Source: Savagea sp.
GTDB lineage: Bacteria; Bacillota; Bacilli; Bacillales_A; Planococcaceae
Length of the DNA: 19,959 nucleotides
Assembly (NCBI GenBank): GCA_030152265.1
Contig: JASLHQ010000123.1
Location: 1-19,959 of the forward strand
Direction: 5' to 3'
In this document: positions 1 to 5,929 of the stretch, piece after piece
Position numbering within the stretch: position 1 is the first letter of the stretch
How the letters are laid out: every line of letters starts with the position of its first letter
Position numbers and translations under genes: made by a program
The notes under the pieces: model-generated
Told to the model about the DNA's origin: nothing
Seen by the model: only the letters and a program-made list of their open reading frames with translations
Databases searched by the model: none

Positions 1-540
1 GCGGATGTCGTCAAAGATTTAAAGACAGAAATCGAAGCCCTCGGTTACAGTACGTATTCGGTATTAGATGAAATTGAACAATTCGATTTATTTTTCACAG
101 CGTTTAAAATGGGGCTCGTCTTTGTAGGGACGATTGCTGTATTGATCGCATCGATCGGTATTTTCAATACGATGACGATGGCTGTAACGGAGCGTACGCG
201 TGAAATTGGCGTGATGAAAGCACTCGGAATGAGTCCAAAATTAATTCAACGCTTATTCATTATGGAAAGTGCTTGGATTGGGGTGCTCGGTACAGCGATT
301 GCGATTATCATTTCATACGTAGTCAGTTTCTTAGCGAATCAATTACTCCCACTCATTTTAGAGTTTGCGACGAAAGATGAAGGAGTTGTAGATGCAGGCA
401 TTACATTTTCGACGATTACTTTGCCACTCATTTTGATCGCATCAACGATCAGCATAGCGGTCGCAATTATTTCTGGCTTCCGTCCAGCGAAAAAAGCGAC
501 GAAAATCGATATTATTGAAGCGATGCGCACAAATATGTAA
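1..540 (+). CDS. FtsX-family ABC transporter permease, C-terminal part (5' truncated by window)
   Basis: The reading frame is open from base 1 and ends at TAA 538-540, giving the last 179 residues of a larger membrane protein. The visible part starts in an extracytoplasmic segment, then has a membrane segment containing SIGIFNTMTMAV, the cytoplasmic stretch ERTREIGVMKALGMSPKLIQ, and two more hydrophobic segments. It ends in a basic tail with RPAKKATKIDIIEAMR. The EIGVMKALG loop and the PAKKATKIDIIEALR-like tail are signatures of the FtsX/MacB-type permease domain. These permeases work with an ABC ATPase to export peptides, lipoproteins or antibiotics, or to transmit mechanical force. The ATPase partner and the N-terminus lie outside the window, so the substrate cannot be named. 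A terminator follows 8 bases after the stop, so this is the last gene of its operon. Confidence 0.9.
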   Translation, partial: ADVVKDLKTEIEALGYSTYSVLDEIEQFDLFFTAFKMGLVFVGTIAVLIASIGIFNTMTMAVTERTREIGVMKALGMSPKLIQRLFIMESAWIGVLGTAIAIIISYVVSFLANQLLPLILEFATKDEGVVDAGITFSTITLPLILIASTISIAVAIISGFRPAKKATKIDIIEAMRTNM

Positions 541-548
541 AGGATGAA

Positions 549-577
549 CGTCACAGTATAAAGCTGTGGCGTTTTTA
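549..577 (+). terminator. Intrinsic terminator of the ABC permease operon
   Basis: An 8-bp stem (549-556 with 564-571, one G-U pair) and a 7-base loop are followed directly by five T residues. It begins 8 bases after the permease stop codon. Confidence 0.8.
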
Positions 578-613
578 TGTTGTGAGCACATTATGCTTAG
601 ATGGAATAGTTCG

Positions 614-622
614 TGGTATAAT
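614..622 (+). promoter_or_regulatory. Extended -10 promoter for the MFS exporter
   Basis: TATAAT lies at 617-622 and is preceded by TGG, giving a TGnTATAAT extended -10. No convincing -35 is seen at 16-18 bp, which is tolerated by extended -10 promoters. Predicted start of transcription is near 629, just upstream of the Fur-box-like dyad. Confidence 0.6.
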
Positions 623-634
623 CAATTTTATATT

Positions 635-649
635 TGAGAATGATTTTCA
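635..649 (+). promoter_or_regulatory. Fur-box-like operator upstream of the MFS exporter
   Basis: TGAGAAT-G-ATTTTCA matches the 7-1-7 Fur core TGATAAT-N-ATTATCA at 12 of 14 defined positions. It sits 13 bp downstream of the -10 hexamer and 4 bases before the AAAGGGGG ribosome site, a position from which a bound repressor would block early transcription. Assignment to Fur rather than PerR or Zur, which bind similar boxes, is inference. Confidence 0.5.
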
Positions 650-666
650 ATTAAAGGGGGATTTGT

Positions 667-1881
667 ATGGAGAAAATTTATAAACCGGATGAGAAGAACG
701 TGATGATGCGCGTCTGGCTCATTTTAATTTTAGGTTCTTTAACAGCGTTCGGTCCTTTATCAATGGATATGTATTTGCCCGCCCTTCCTGAAATCGGGTC
801 TGATCTCGGAACGTCGACATCGCTCGTACAAATGAGTTTAACAGCTTGTTTGTTAGGTTTAGGTTTCGGACAAATCGTGTTCGGTCCGTATAGTGATGTT
901 CACGGTCGTCGTAAACCACTGCTGTTTACATTAATCGGATATGCACTCGCTTCTTTTTTAAGTGCGTTTAGTCCGAATATTTATGTCTTTATCGTTTTAC
1001 GTTTTATTCAAGGGTTTACAGGAGCGGCAGGTATTGTTATTGCAAGGGCTTCTGCGCGTGATATGTACAGTGAGAAAGAATTAACGAAGTTCGTAGCGTT
1101 ACTGTCGCTTGTAAACGGAGCGGCTCCGATATTAGCTCCGATTTTTGGTGGATTTATTTTGCAATTTATTCCGTGGCAAGGGATTTTCCACGTGTTAGGA
1201 TTGATCGGTTTACTCATGTTAATCGGTGTCTTTTTTGGACTACCAGAAACATTGCATCATGAAAAACGTTCAACAGGGGGCGTCTTTGGCGTCGTTAAAA
1301 CATTTGGAAAGCTAATGCGCGACCGCACATTTTTAAGTATTTCTTTAACACAAGGATTCATTATGACCGCAATGTTTGCGTATATTGCGGGTTCTCCATT
1401 CGTTCTTCAGAAAATTTATGGTGTGACGGAATTCCAATTTTCGTTATTTTTCGCCTTAAATGGTATTGGCATTATATTAGCAGCACAAGCAGCTGGCCAT
1501 TTATCGTCTCGAATGGCAGAGTCTAAAATATTGCAATTGTCTTTATATGTAGCTTTAATCGGAGCGTTTTTATTATGTTTTACAGTATGGATAGAAGGTC
1601 CTCTCGCTCTACTTGCATTCTCTTTATTTCTTATCGTTTCTTGTGTCGGTTCTGTATCGACGACAAGCTTTTCAATTGCGATGAATCTACAAGAAAAAGA
1701 TGTCGGAAGTGCTTCGGCATTTCTCGGATTAGTCCCATTCGTAGGAGGCGCTTTCGTTTCTCCGCTCGTCGGAATTATGGGAGAGATGAGCGCGATTCCG
1801 ATGGCAATCATCATGCTCGCATGTACAATTTTTGCTTTCATTACATTTTATATTGCCGGCATTCAAAAAATTGTCATCTAA
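667..1881 (+). CDS. MFS transporter, Bcr/CflA (DHA1) drug-efflux type
   Basis: A 404-residue protein with about 12 membrane segments, the usual length for a DHA1-type drug:proton antiporter. Residues 32-41 read SMDMYLPALP, a hallmark of the Bcr/CflA subfamily at the end of helix 1. Residues 73-84 (GPYSDVHGRRKP) are MFS motif A in the helix 2-3 loop. Family members export bicyclomycin, chloramphenicol, sulphonamides or other small molecules using the proton gradient; the substrate here is unknown. The start is ATG 667, six bases after the strong AAAGGGGG ribosome site. The gene is monocistronic, lying between a terminator and the fumC promoter. The Fur-like box in its 5' region hints at iron-dependent expression, which could mean siderophore or metallophore export rather than drug efflux. 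That is inference. Confidence 0.9.
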   Translation: MEKIYKPDEKNVMMRVWLILILGSLTAFGPLSMDMYLPALPEIGSDLGTSTSLVQMSLTACLLGLGFGQIVFGPYSDVHGRRKPLLFTLIGYALASFLSAFSPNIYVFIVLRFIQGFTGAAGIVIARASARDMYSEKELTKFVALLSLVNGAAPILAPIFGGFILQFIPWQGIFHVLGLIGLLMLIGVFFGLPETLHHEKRSTGGVFGVVKTFGKLMRDRTFLSISLTQGFIMTAMFAYIAGSPFVLQKIYGVTEFQFSLFFALNGIGIILAAQAAGHLSSRMAESKILQLSLYVALIGAFLLCFTVWIEGPLALLAFSLFLIVSCVGSVSTTSFSIAMNLQEKDVGSASAFLGLVPFVGGAFVSPLVGIMGEMSAIPMAIIMLACTIFAFITFYIAGIQKIVI

Positions 1882-1891
1882 AAGATAAAGA

Positions 1892-1920
1892 GCGACTCTA
1901 CATCATATAAATGTTATAAT
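1892..1920 (+). promoter_or_regulatory. Promoter for fumC
   Basis: The -10 is TATAAT at 1915-1920 with an upstream TG one base away (extended -10). A weak -35 (GCGACT, 1892-1897) lies at 17 bp spacing. Transcription would start near 1927, leaving a leader of about 107 bases before fumC. Confidence 0.6.
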
Positions 1921-1932
1921 GCAAATGTCTAG

Positions 1933-2008
1933 CCATCTACTATTTGAATAAGTCTTTTCATTTCAAAAAAACGAAATGGAGCTTATGATGGTAGTATAAG
2001 TCTTTTTT
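1933..2008 (+). promoter_or_regulatory. fumC leader with two alternative hairpins (possible attenuator)
   Basis: The strand CTTAT (1982-1986) can pair with ATAAG at 1948-1952. That folding encloses the strong inner stem CATTTC/GAAATG (1959-1964 with 1973-1978). The same strand can instead pair with ATAAG at 1996-2000, and that second hairpin is followed by T-C-T6 (2001-2008), as in an intrinsic terminator. CCATC (1933-1937) can also pair with GATGG (1987-1991), which would reinforce the first fold. ATAAGTCTTTT is directly repeated at 1948-1958 and 1996-2006. The terminator-like stem is only 5 bp and A/T-rich, so its strength is doubtful. It could also serve simply as the end of the upstream MFS transcript. 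Confidence 0.35.
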
Positions 2009-2033
2009 ATCATAATAAAGAGGTGACGAAAAA

Positions 2034-3422
2034 ATGGAATATCGTATTGAACATGACACATTTGGAGAAGTGAAGGTGCCTGCAGACAAATTATGGGGTG
2101 CTCAAACACAACGAAGTAAACAAAACTTCAAAATTGGTGGAGAGCGCATTCCTTTAGGAGTAATCCGTGCATTTGCTCATTTGAAAAAATCAGCAGCACT
2201 CGCAAGCAACGCATTCGGTAATTTATCAGATGCGAAAACGAAAGCGATTGTAACGGCAGCGGAAGAAGTCATTGCAGGTAAATGGGACGAGCATTTCCCA
2301 CTTGTCGTTTGGCAAACAGGTAGCGGTACGCAGTCGAACATGAACATGAACGAAGTACTCGCAAATCGCGGTAACCAGTTGTTAGAAGAGTGGGGCGAAG
2401 AAGAGCGTCTACACCCGAACGACGATGTGAACAAATCACAAAGCTCGAACGATACATTCCCAACAGCACTTCACGTTTCAGCAGTGCTTGCTGTTCAAGA
2501 AGATTTAATCCCAGCGCTTGAAGTATTCAAGAAAACATTGTTACAAAAAGAAGAAGACTTTAAAGAGATCGTAAAAATTGGTCGTACACACTTACAAGAT
2601 GCGACACCACTTACACTCGGACAAGAGATTAGTGGATGGCGCCGTATGGTTGAGCGTTCAGAAGAAATGATTACACAATCTGTCGAAATGTTAAAAGACC
2701 TCGCAATCGGTGGAACAGCAGTCGGAACTGGTTTAAACGCACCAGAAGGATTCGGCGAAAAAGTAGCAGAAGAAATTTCAAAATCAACAGGTGTTGAATT
2801 CGCTTCAGCTCCAAACAAATTCCACTCATTAACGAGCTATGATGAAGTAGTATACGTTCATGGCGCATTAAAAGCACTTGCAGGCGACTTAATGAAAATC
2901 GCAAACGACGTTCGTTGGTTAGCGAGCGGTCCGCGTTCAGGAATTGGCGAAATTACAATTCCAGAAAATGAGCCAGGTTCATCAATTATGCCAGGTAAAG
3001 TGAACCCGACACAATCAGAAGCATTGACGATGGTCGTTGCTCAAGTGATGGGGAATGACGCAGCGATCGGATTCGCAGCGAGCCAAGGTAACTTTGAGTT
3101 GAACGTTTACAAGCCAGTTATCATTTACAATTTCCTACAGTCTGTAAAACTGTTAGCAGATGGAATGATGAGCTTTAACGATAACTGTGCGGTCGGAATC
3201 GAGCCAAACCTCGAAGAAATCGAAAGCAAAGTAGAAAACTCACTCATGCTCGTCACAGCGTTAAACCCATACATCGGATATGAAAACGCAGCGAAAATCG
3301 CAAAAACAGCACATAAAAATGGTTCAACTTTAAAAGAAGCTGCACTTGCGACAGGACTCCTTACAGAAGAAGAGTTCGATAAGTACGTAGTAGCGAAAGA
3401 TATGGTTGGAACAATTAAATAA
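2034..3422 (+). CDS. fumC: Fumarate hydratase, class II
   Basis: A 462-residue protein, the same length as the B. subtilis class II fumarase (citG). It catalyses the reversible hydration of fumarate to L-malate in the TCA cycle, as a cytosolic iron-free homotetramer. The catalytic histidine region GRTHLQDATPLTLGQE starts at residue 183 (H186). The fumarase/aspartase signature GSSIMPGKVNP occupies residues 315-325 and carries the catalytic-loop serines S316/S317. Other conserved pieces seen are TGSGTQSNMNMNEV and KSQSSNDTFPTALH, which form the substrate site shared among subunits. The start is ATG 2034 after AGAGGTGA. The gene has its own promoter, a structured leader and a terminator, so it is transcribed alone. 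Confidence 0.97.
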   Translation: MEYRIEHDTFGEVKVPADKLWGAQTQRSKQNFKIGGERIPLGVIRAFAHLKKSAALASNAFGNLSDAKTKAIVTAAEEVIAGKWDEHFPLVVWQTGSGTQSNMNMNEVLANRGNQLLEEWGEEERLHPNDDVNKSQSSNDTFPTALHVSAVLAVQEDLIPALEVFKKTLLQKEEDFKEIVKIGRTHLQDATPLTLGQEISGWRRMVERSEEMITQSVEMLKDLAIGGTAVGTGLNAPEGFGEKVAEEISKSTGVEFASAPNKFHSLTSYDEVVYVHGALKALAGDLMKIANDVRWLASGPRSGIGEITIPENEPGSSIMPGKVNPTQSEALTMVVAQVMGNDAAIGFAASQGNFELNVYKPVIIYNFLQSVKLLADGMMSFNDNCAVGIEPNLEEIESKVENSLMLVTALNPYIGYENAAKIAKTAHKNGSTLKEAALATGLLTEEEFDKYVVAKDMVGTIK

Positions 3423-3437
3423 GTAGTTTTCATAGAG

Positions 3438-3469
3438 TGCCATCGACCATTTTGTCGGTGGCATTTTTT
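3438..3469 (+). terminator. Intrinsic terminator after fumC
   Basis: A 10-bp stem (3438-3447 with 3454-3463, one G-U pair) with the 6-base loop CATTTT is followed by six T residues. It starts 15 bases after the fumC stop. Confidence 0.9.
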
Positions 3470-3525
3470 CATTCGTGAAAATGATGAAAATGCGTTACGA
3501 TAGAAGAGAAGAAAGGGTGAAAAAT

Positions 3526-4302
3526 ATGAAAATAGGTTTAATCGGATACGGGAATATCGGCTCTTTTCTCGTAGAAGCCCTTCAAGAACGGGAAGATATT
3601 CGAGTGACCCATGTGTTAACAAGTCGAACAGATCAAGTGGAAACGTTAGCTCGAAAAGGAATTGAAGTCGTTCATAATATCGAACAGTTTGTCCAGCAAC
3701 CGTTCGATTATGTCGTGGAAACGAGTACGATTGAAACGATTGAGCAGTATGGAGAGGCTGTCATTCGTGCGGGGAAATCGTTAATTTTAAGCAGTATCGG
3801 TGTGTTAGGAAAAAGAGAAGTGCGCGACTCATTCGAAACGTTAGCTCGCCAATATGGAACGGCACTTTTCATTCCGTCAGGCGCAATCGGTGGATTAGAT
3901 GCGATTCAATCTGCCCATGCTTTAAATGAATTAAAAAGTGTACAATTGACGACGCGTAAACCACCGAGTGCCTTGCCAGAGCGAGCGACACCACTTACAG
4001 AAGTAGAAGTGATCTTTGAAGGGTCGGCAGAAGAAGCGATCGCACAATTCCCGCGCAATATGAATGTGGCGATTGCCTTATCGCTTGCAGGAGTAGGGAC
4101 GGAGCGTACGAAAGTGAGAGTGCTCGCTGATCCACATGCTGAAAAAAACACACATACAATTGAAGCGGACGGTACGTTCGGTAAAATGACGACAATTATT
4201 GAAAATGACCCGATGCCAGCGAATCCGAAAACGAGTTATTTAGCGGCTCTTAGCGTATTGCATGCCGTCACGAATCAACAAAATACGATTAGAATTGCAT
4301 GA
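3526..4302 (+). CDS. nadX: L-aspartate dehydrogenase
   Basis: A 258-residue NAD(P)-dependent amino acid dehydrogenase converting L-aspartate to iminoaspartate/oxaloacetate plus ammonia. Iminoaspartate can feed quinolinate synthase (NadA) for NAD synthesis. The Rossmann glycine motif GYGNIG lies at residues 7-12. The AspDH C-terminal domain shows FEGSAEEAIAQFP, NMNVAIALSLAGVG (about 178-191), ADPHAEKNTH with the likely catalytic H210, and ENDPMPANPKTS. The frame is open from GTG 3475, but the start at ATG 3526 is preferred: it follows GAAAGGGTG at good spacing and begins directly with the Rossmann strand MKIGLIGYG. No nadA, nadB or nadC is adjacent, so the pathway role is uncertain; neighbouring fumC suggests aspartate/TCA exchange as an alternative. 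A weak TACGAT -10 (3496-3501) may serve as its promoter. Confidence 0.88.
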   Translation: MKIGLIGYGNIGSFLVEALQEREDIRVTHVLTSRTDQVETLARKGIEVVHNIEQFVQQPFDYVVETSTIETIEQYGEAVIRAGKSLILSSIGVLGKREVRDSFETLARQYGTALFIPSGAIGGLDAIQSAHALNELKSVQLTTRKPPSALPERATPLTEVEVIFEGSAEEAIAQFPRNMNVAIALSLAGVGTERTKVRVLADPHAEKNTHTIEADGTFGKMTTIIENDPMPANPKTSYLAALSVLHAVTNQQNTIRIA

Positions 4303-4306
4303 AAAT

Positions 4307-4360
4307 AGCGTGAACGTTCAAAGTCTTTGAAAGAAAGATTTTGTCGTCCACGCTTTTTTT
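4307..4360 (+). terminator. Intrinsic terminator after nadX
   Basis: AGCGTG (4307-4312) pairs with CACGCT (4349-4354), enclosing a second small hairpin (TTCAAAG/CTTTGAA around 4318-4332). It is followed by a run of seven T ending at 4360. It overlaps the stop codon of the convergent rsiV, so the two transcription units are closely packed tail to tail. Confidence 0.7.
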
Positions 4361-5210
4361 ATTGGATGTAACGATGGCTAACTAATAAATCGTTGATGAG
4401 AGACGTTGGAATTTCGATCGTAATCGGCCCGTAAGCTCCCGCTGTAATTTCATATTTATCAAATGAAATGTTTAATGTTTTGTTATTCGAAATAAAAAAT
4501 TGTTGCTCCGCATCAATGAGTGGTAAAGGTTTTTGCTCAGGGTTAATCGATATGGCTTGTTCGTCTTCTAAATAATGCACGATATATTCGTTAATTCGAT
4601 CAATGTACTCATCATTGATAAATAAACTAGGCAAAGTTAAAACGACGCCTAACTGTTTATCGACATTATCGTACTCAATTTCATAAGAGGAAGAGCCTTG
4701 AGTTTCAGAGTAGCTTCGAGATAATACGAATAAAATATCGGTATCTGTAATGACTTCTACTTTAGAGTCAACAGCTAAATGTCCGCCACCAGCGTCTTCC
4801 ATTTCGACAAGTTTCTTCTCAAATGAATCGTAGAGCGCTTCACTTTCCGCAATATATTTAGCATTGAGCACTTGTTCAAGTTCTGGATCTGTAATGTTTG
4901 TAACGGTAGGAGTTTCAATATGCGCTTCGTACGTATTTTGTTCTACGACGATTTCATGAATCGTTAAAGCAGAAACGATTGATTGAAACCCTGGTACTGC
5001 AGCCATCGCTTGAGCGAATTGAGGGCTCACATTTAAAGAGCTGATCCAAATGACGAATAATGCGACGAGTGAAAACATCCAACGTTTCATTCGTTTATAG
5101 CGTCTTTGTTCTCGTTGAGCTTGAGCGATCGTGTCGCGCAAGCGTTTATCGAGTTCGGGTGGAATTGGGATGTCATCATACGATTGACGATAATCATTCA
5201 TCCGATTCAT
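4359..5210 (-). CDS. rsiV: Anti-sigma-V factor, RsiV-like (lysozyme receptor type)
   Basis: A 283-residue protein (B. subtilis RsiV is 285) with a cytosolic N-terminus, one membrane segment at about 44-61, and a large outer domain. The N-terminal 43 residues would bind the sigma factor. Just after the membrane segment, SPQFAQAMAAVPG holds an AQA signal-peptidase-like site at residues 66-68; in RsiV, signal peptidase cuts here when lysozyme binds outside. The C-terminal region (FDKYEITAGAYGPITIEIP, with LPSLFINDEYIDRINEYI before it) matches the DUF3298 domain, which binds lysozyme in RsiV. The start ATG lies three bases after the sigV stop in the same frame, behind GAGAGGAG inside sigV, so translation is probably coupled. 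No oatA follows, unlike in B. subtilis. Confidence 0.85.
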   Translation of the reverse strand: MNRMNDYRQSYDDIPIPPELDKRLRDTIAQAQREQRRYKRMKRWMFSLVALFVIWISSLNVSPQFAQAMAAVPGFQSIVSALTIHEIVVEQNTYEAHIETPTVTNITDPELEQVLNAKYIAESEALYDSFEKKLVEMEDAGGGHLAVDSKVEVITDTDILFVLSRSYSETQGSSSYEIEYDNVDKQLGVVLTLPSLFINDEYIDRINEYIVHYLEDEQAISINPEQKPLPLIDAEQQFFISNNKTLNISFDKYEITAGAYGPITIEIPTSLINDLLVSHRYIQ

Positions 5211-5213
5211 AAT

Positions 5214-5711
5214 TTATAAATACTCCTCTCCTATATCGAGTCGAAGCTTTTTTAAAGCGGCATATAGACGAGTTTTTACGGTGTTCACATTCGTATCTGT
5301 CACCGCGGCGATTTCTTCTAATTTTAAATCTTCTAGAAAACGCAATACGATGACAGTGCGATGGATAGGAGATAAGCGATCAATCGCTTCTAACAAATCA
5401 AAATTGGTCACTTCATTTTCTTCACTTGGAAGTAAAAAGTGCAAAGTATCATCTTCCATCACGGTGACTCGTTGATGCTTCCGTAAAAAATCGAGCGCTG
5501 TATTCACTAAAATTCGATAAAACCAAGTTTTTAAATATTGAATTTCATCTAATTTTTGAATGGATCGCAATGCTTTTAAAGTCGCTTCTTGTACGATATC
5601 GAGTGCATTTTGTTCATTTTTAACATAGCTATACGCGATGCGGTAATGCACATGTCGATAATCCATGACGAATTGTTCCACAAATGCGAACTTCTCTTCT
5701 TTCGTCATCAC
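5214..5711 (-). CDS. sigV: ECF RNA polymerase sigma factor, SigV-like
   Basis: A 165-residue ECF sigma factor (B. subtilis SigV is 166). Region 2, roughly residues 15-85, includes AYSYVKNEQNALDIVQEATL and the FYRILVNTALDFLRK stretch. Region 4, about 110-160, has the helix-turn-helix EEIAAVTDTNVNTVKTRLY for -35 recognition. The overall pattern is closest to SigV among the ECF factors I know, and its partner downstream has the RsiV architecture, which supports the name. In B. subtilis SigV switches on cell-wall modification (O-acetylation, D-alanylation) in response to lysozyme. The GTG start at 5711 is 7 bases from AAGGTGA; the following ATG at 5708 is an alternative. The promoter region carries a weak ECF-type candidate and a hairpin near 5735-5754. 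Confidence 0.9.
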   Translation of the reverse strand: MMTKEEKFAFVEQFVMDYRHVHYRIAYSYVKNEQNALDIVQEATLKALRSIQKLDEIQYLKTWFYRILVNTALDFLRKHQRVTVMEDDTLHFLLPSEENEVTNFDLLEAIDRLSPIHRTVIVLRFLEDLKLEEIAAVTDTNVNTVKTRLYAALKKLRLDIGEEYL

Positions 5712-5734
5712 AAAAGGTTCACCTTCTTCTAAAA

Positions 5735-5754
5735 ATAGTACACGACTGTACTAT
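5735..5754 (-). promoter_or_regulatory. 8-bp inverted repeat with T-run in the sigV leader
   Basis: ATAGTACA and TGTACTAT form a perfect dyad around a 4-base centre. On the sigV strand it is followed directly by a short T-run, so as RNA it is an 8-bp hairpin with a tetraloop and U-tract, resembling a weak terminator or attenuator. As DNA it could be a repressor operator. It lies between the candidate promoter and the sigV ribosome site. Confidence 0.5.
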
Positions 5755-5763
5755 CGTATATTT

Positions 5764-5790
5764 GACGTCTATTGAAAAAGTAAAGTTTGT
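5764..5790 (-). promoter_or_regulatory. Candidate ECF-type promoter of sigV-rsiV
   Basis: On the minus strand, ACAAAC (5790-5785) and CGTC (5767-5764) are separated by 17 bp, resembling the AAC / CGTC elements of ECF promoters. ECF operons commonly autoregulate. The -35 lacks the TG of TGAAAC, so this is a weak match and other starts are possible. Confidence 0.3.
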
Positions 5791-5883
5791 TTGAAATATA
5801 ATTGAAATCAATTTGCAATAAACTTGTAACAATACTCTATTGTAATGGAACGAAATTGGAAAGTAAAAGGTTTTTCGTTATAG

Positions 5884-5923
5884 AAAAAAGATTTAGTAGA
5901 AGGATTCATTCCACTAAATCTTT
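5884..5923 (-). terminator. Intrinsic terminator of the pyrophosphohydrolase-helicase operon
   Basis: A perfect 11-bp stem (5887-5897 with 5913-5923) is followed on the minus strand by a T-run completed at 5889-5884. It begins 6 bases past the helicase stop codon and separates that operon from sigV-rsiV. Confidence 0.88.
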
Positions 5924-5929
5924 AGGCGT

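Noticed and set aside
1416..1841. A 141-residue minus-strand ORF inside the MFS gene
   Set aside because: It is the antisense shadow of a confidently assigned membrane protein and has no family resemblance.
3475..3525. An N-terminal extension of nadX from the upstream GTG
   Set aside because: The extra 17 residues are not part of the family, and they include the codons that form the real ribosome site.
3125..3622. A 165-residue minus-strand ORF across the end of fumC
   Set aside because: It runs antisense through fumC, its terminator and the nadX start. It is a shadow.
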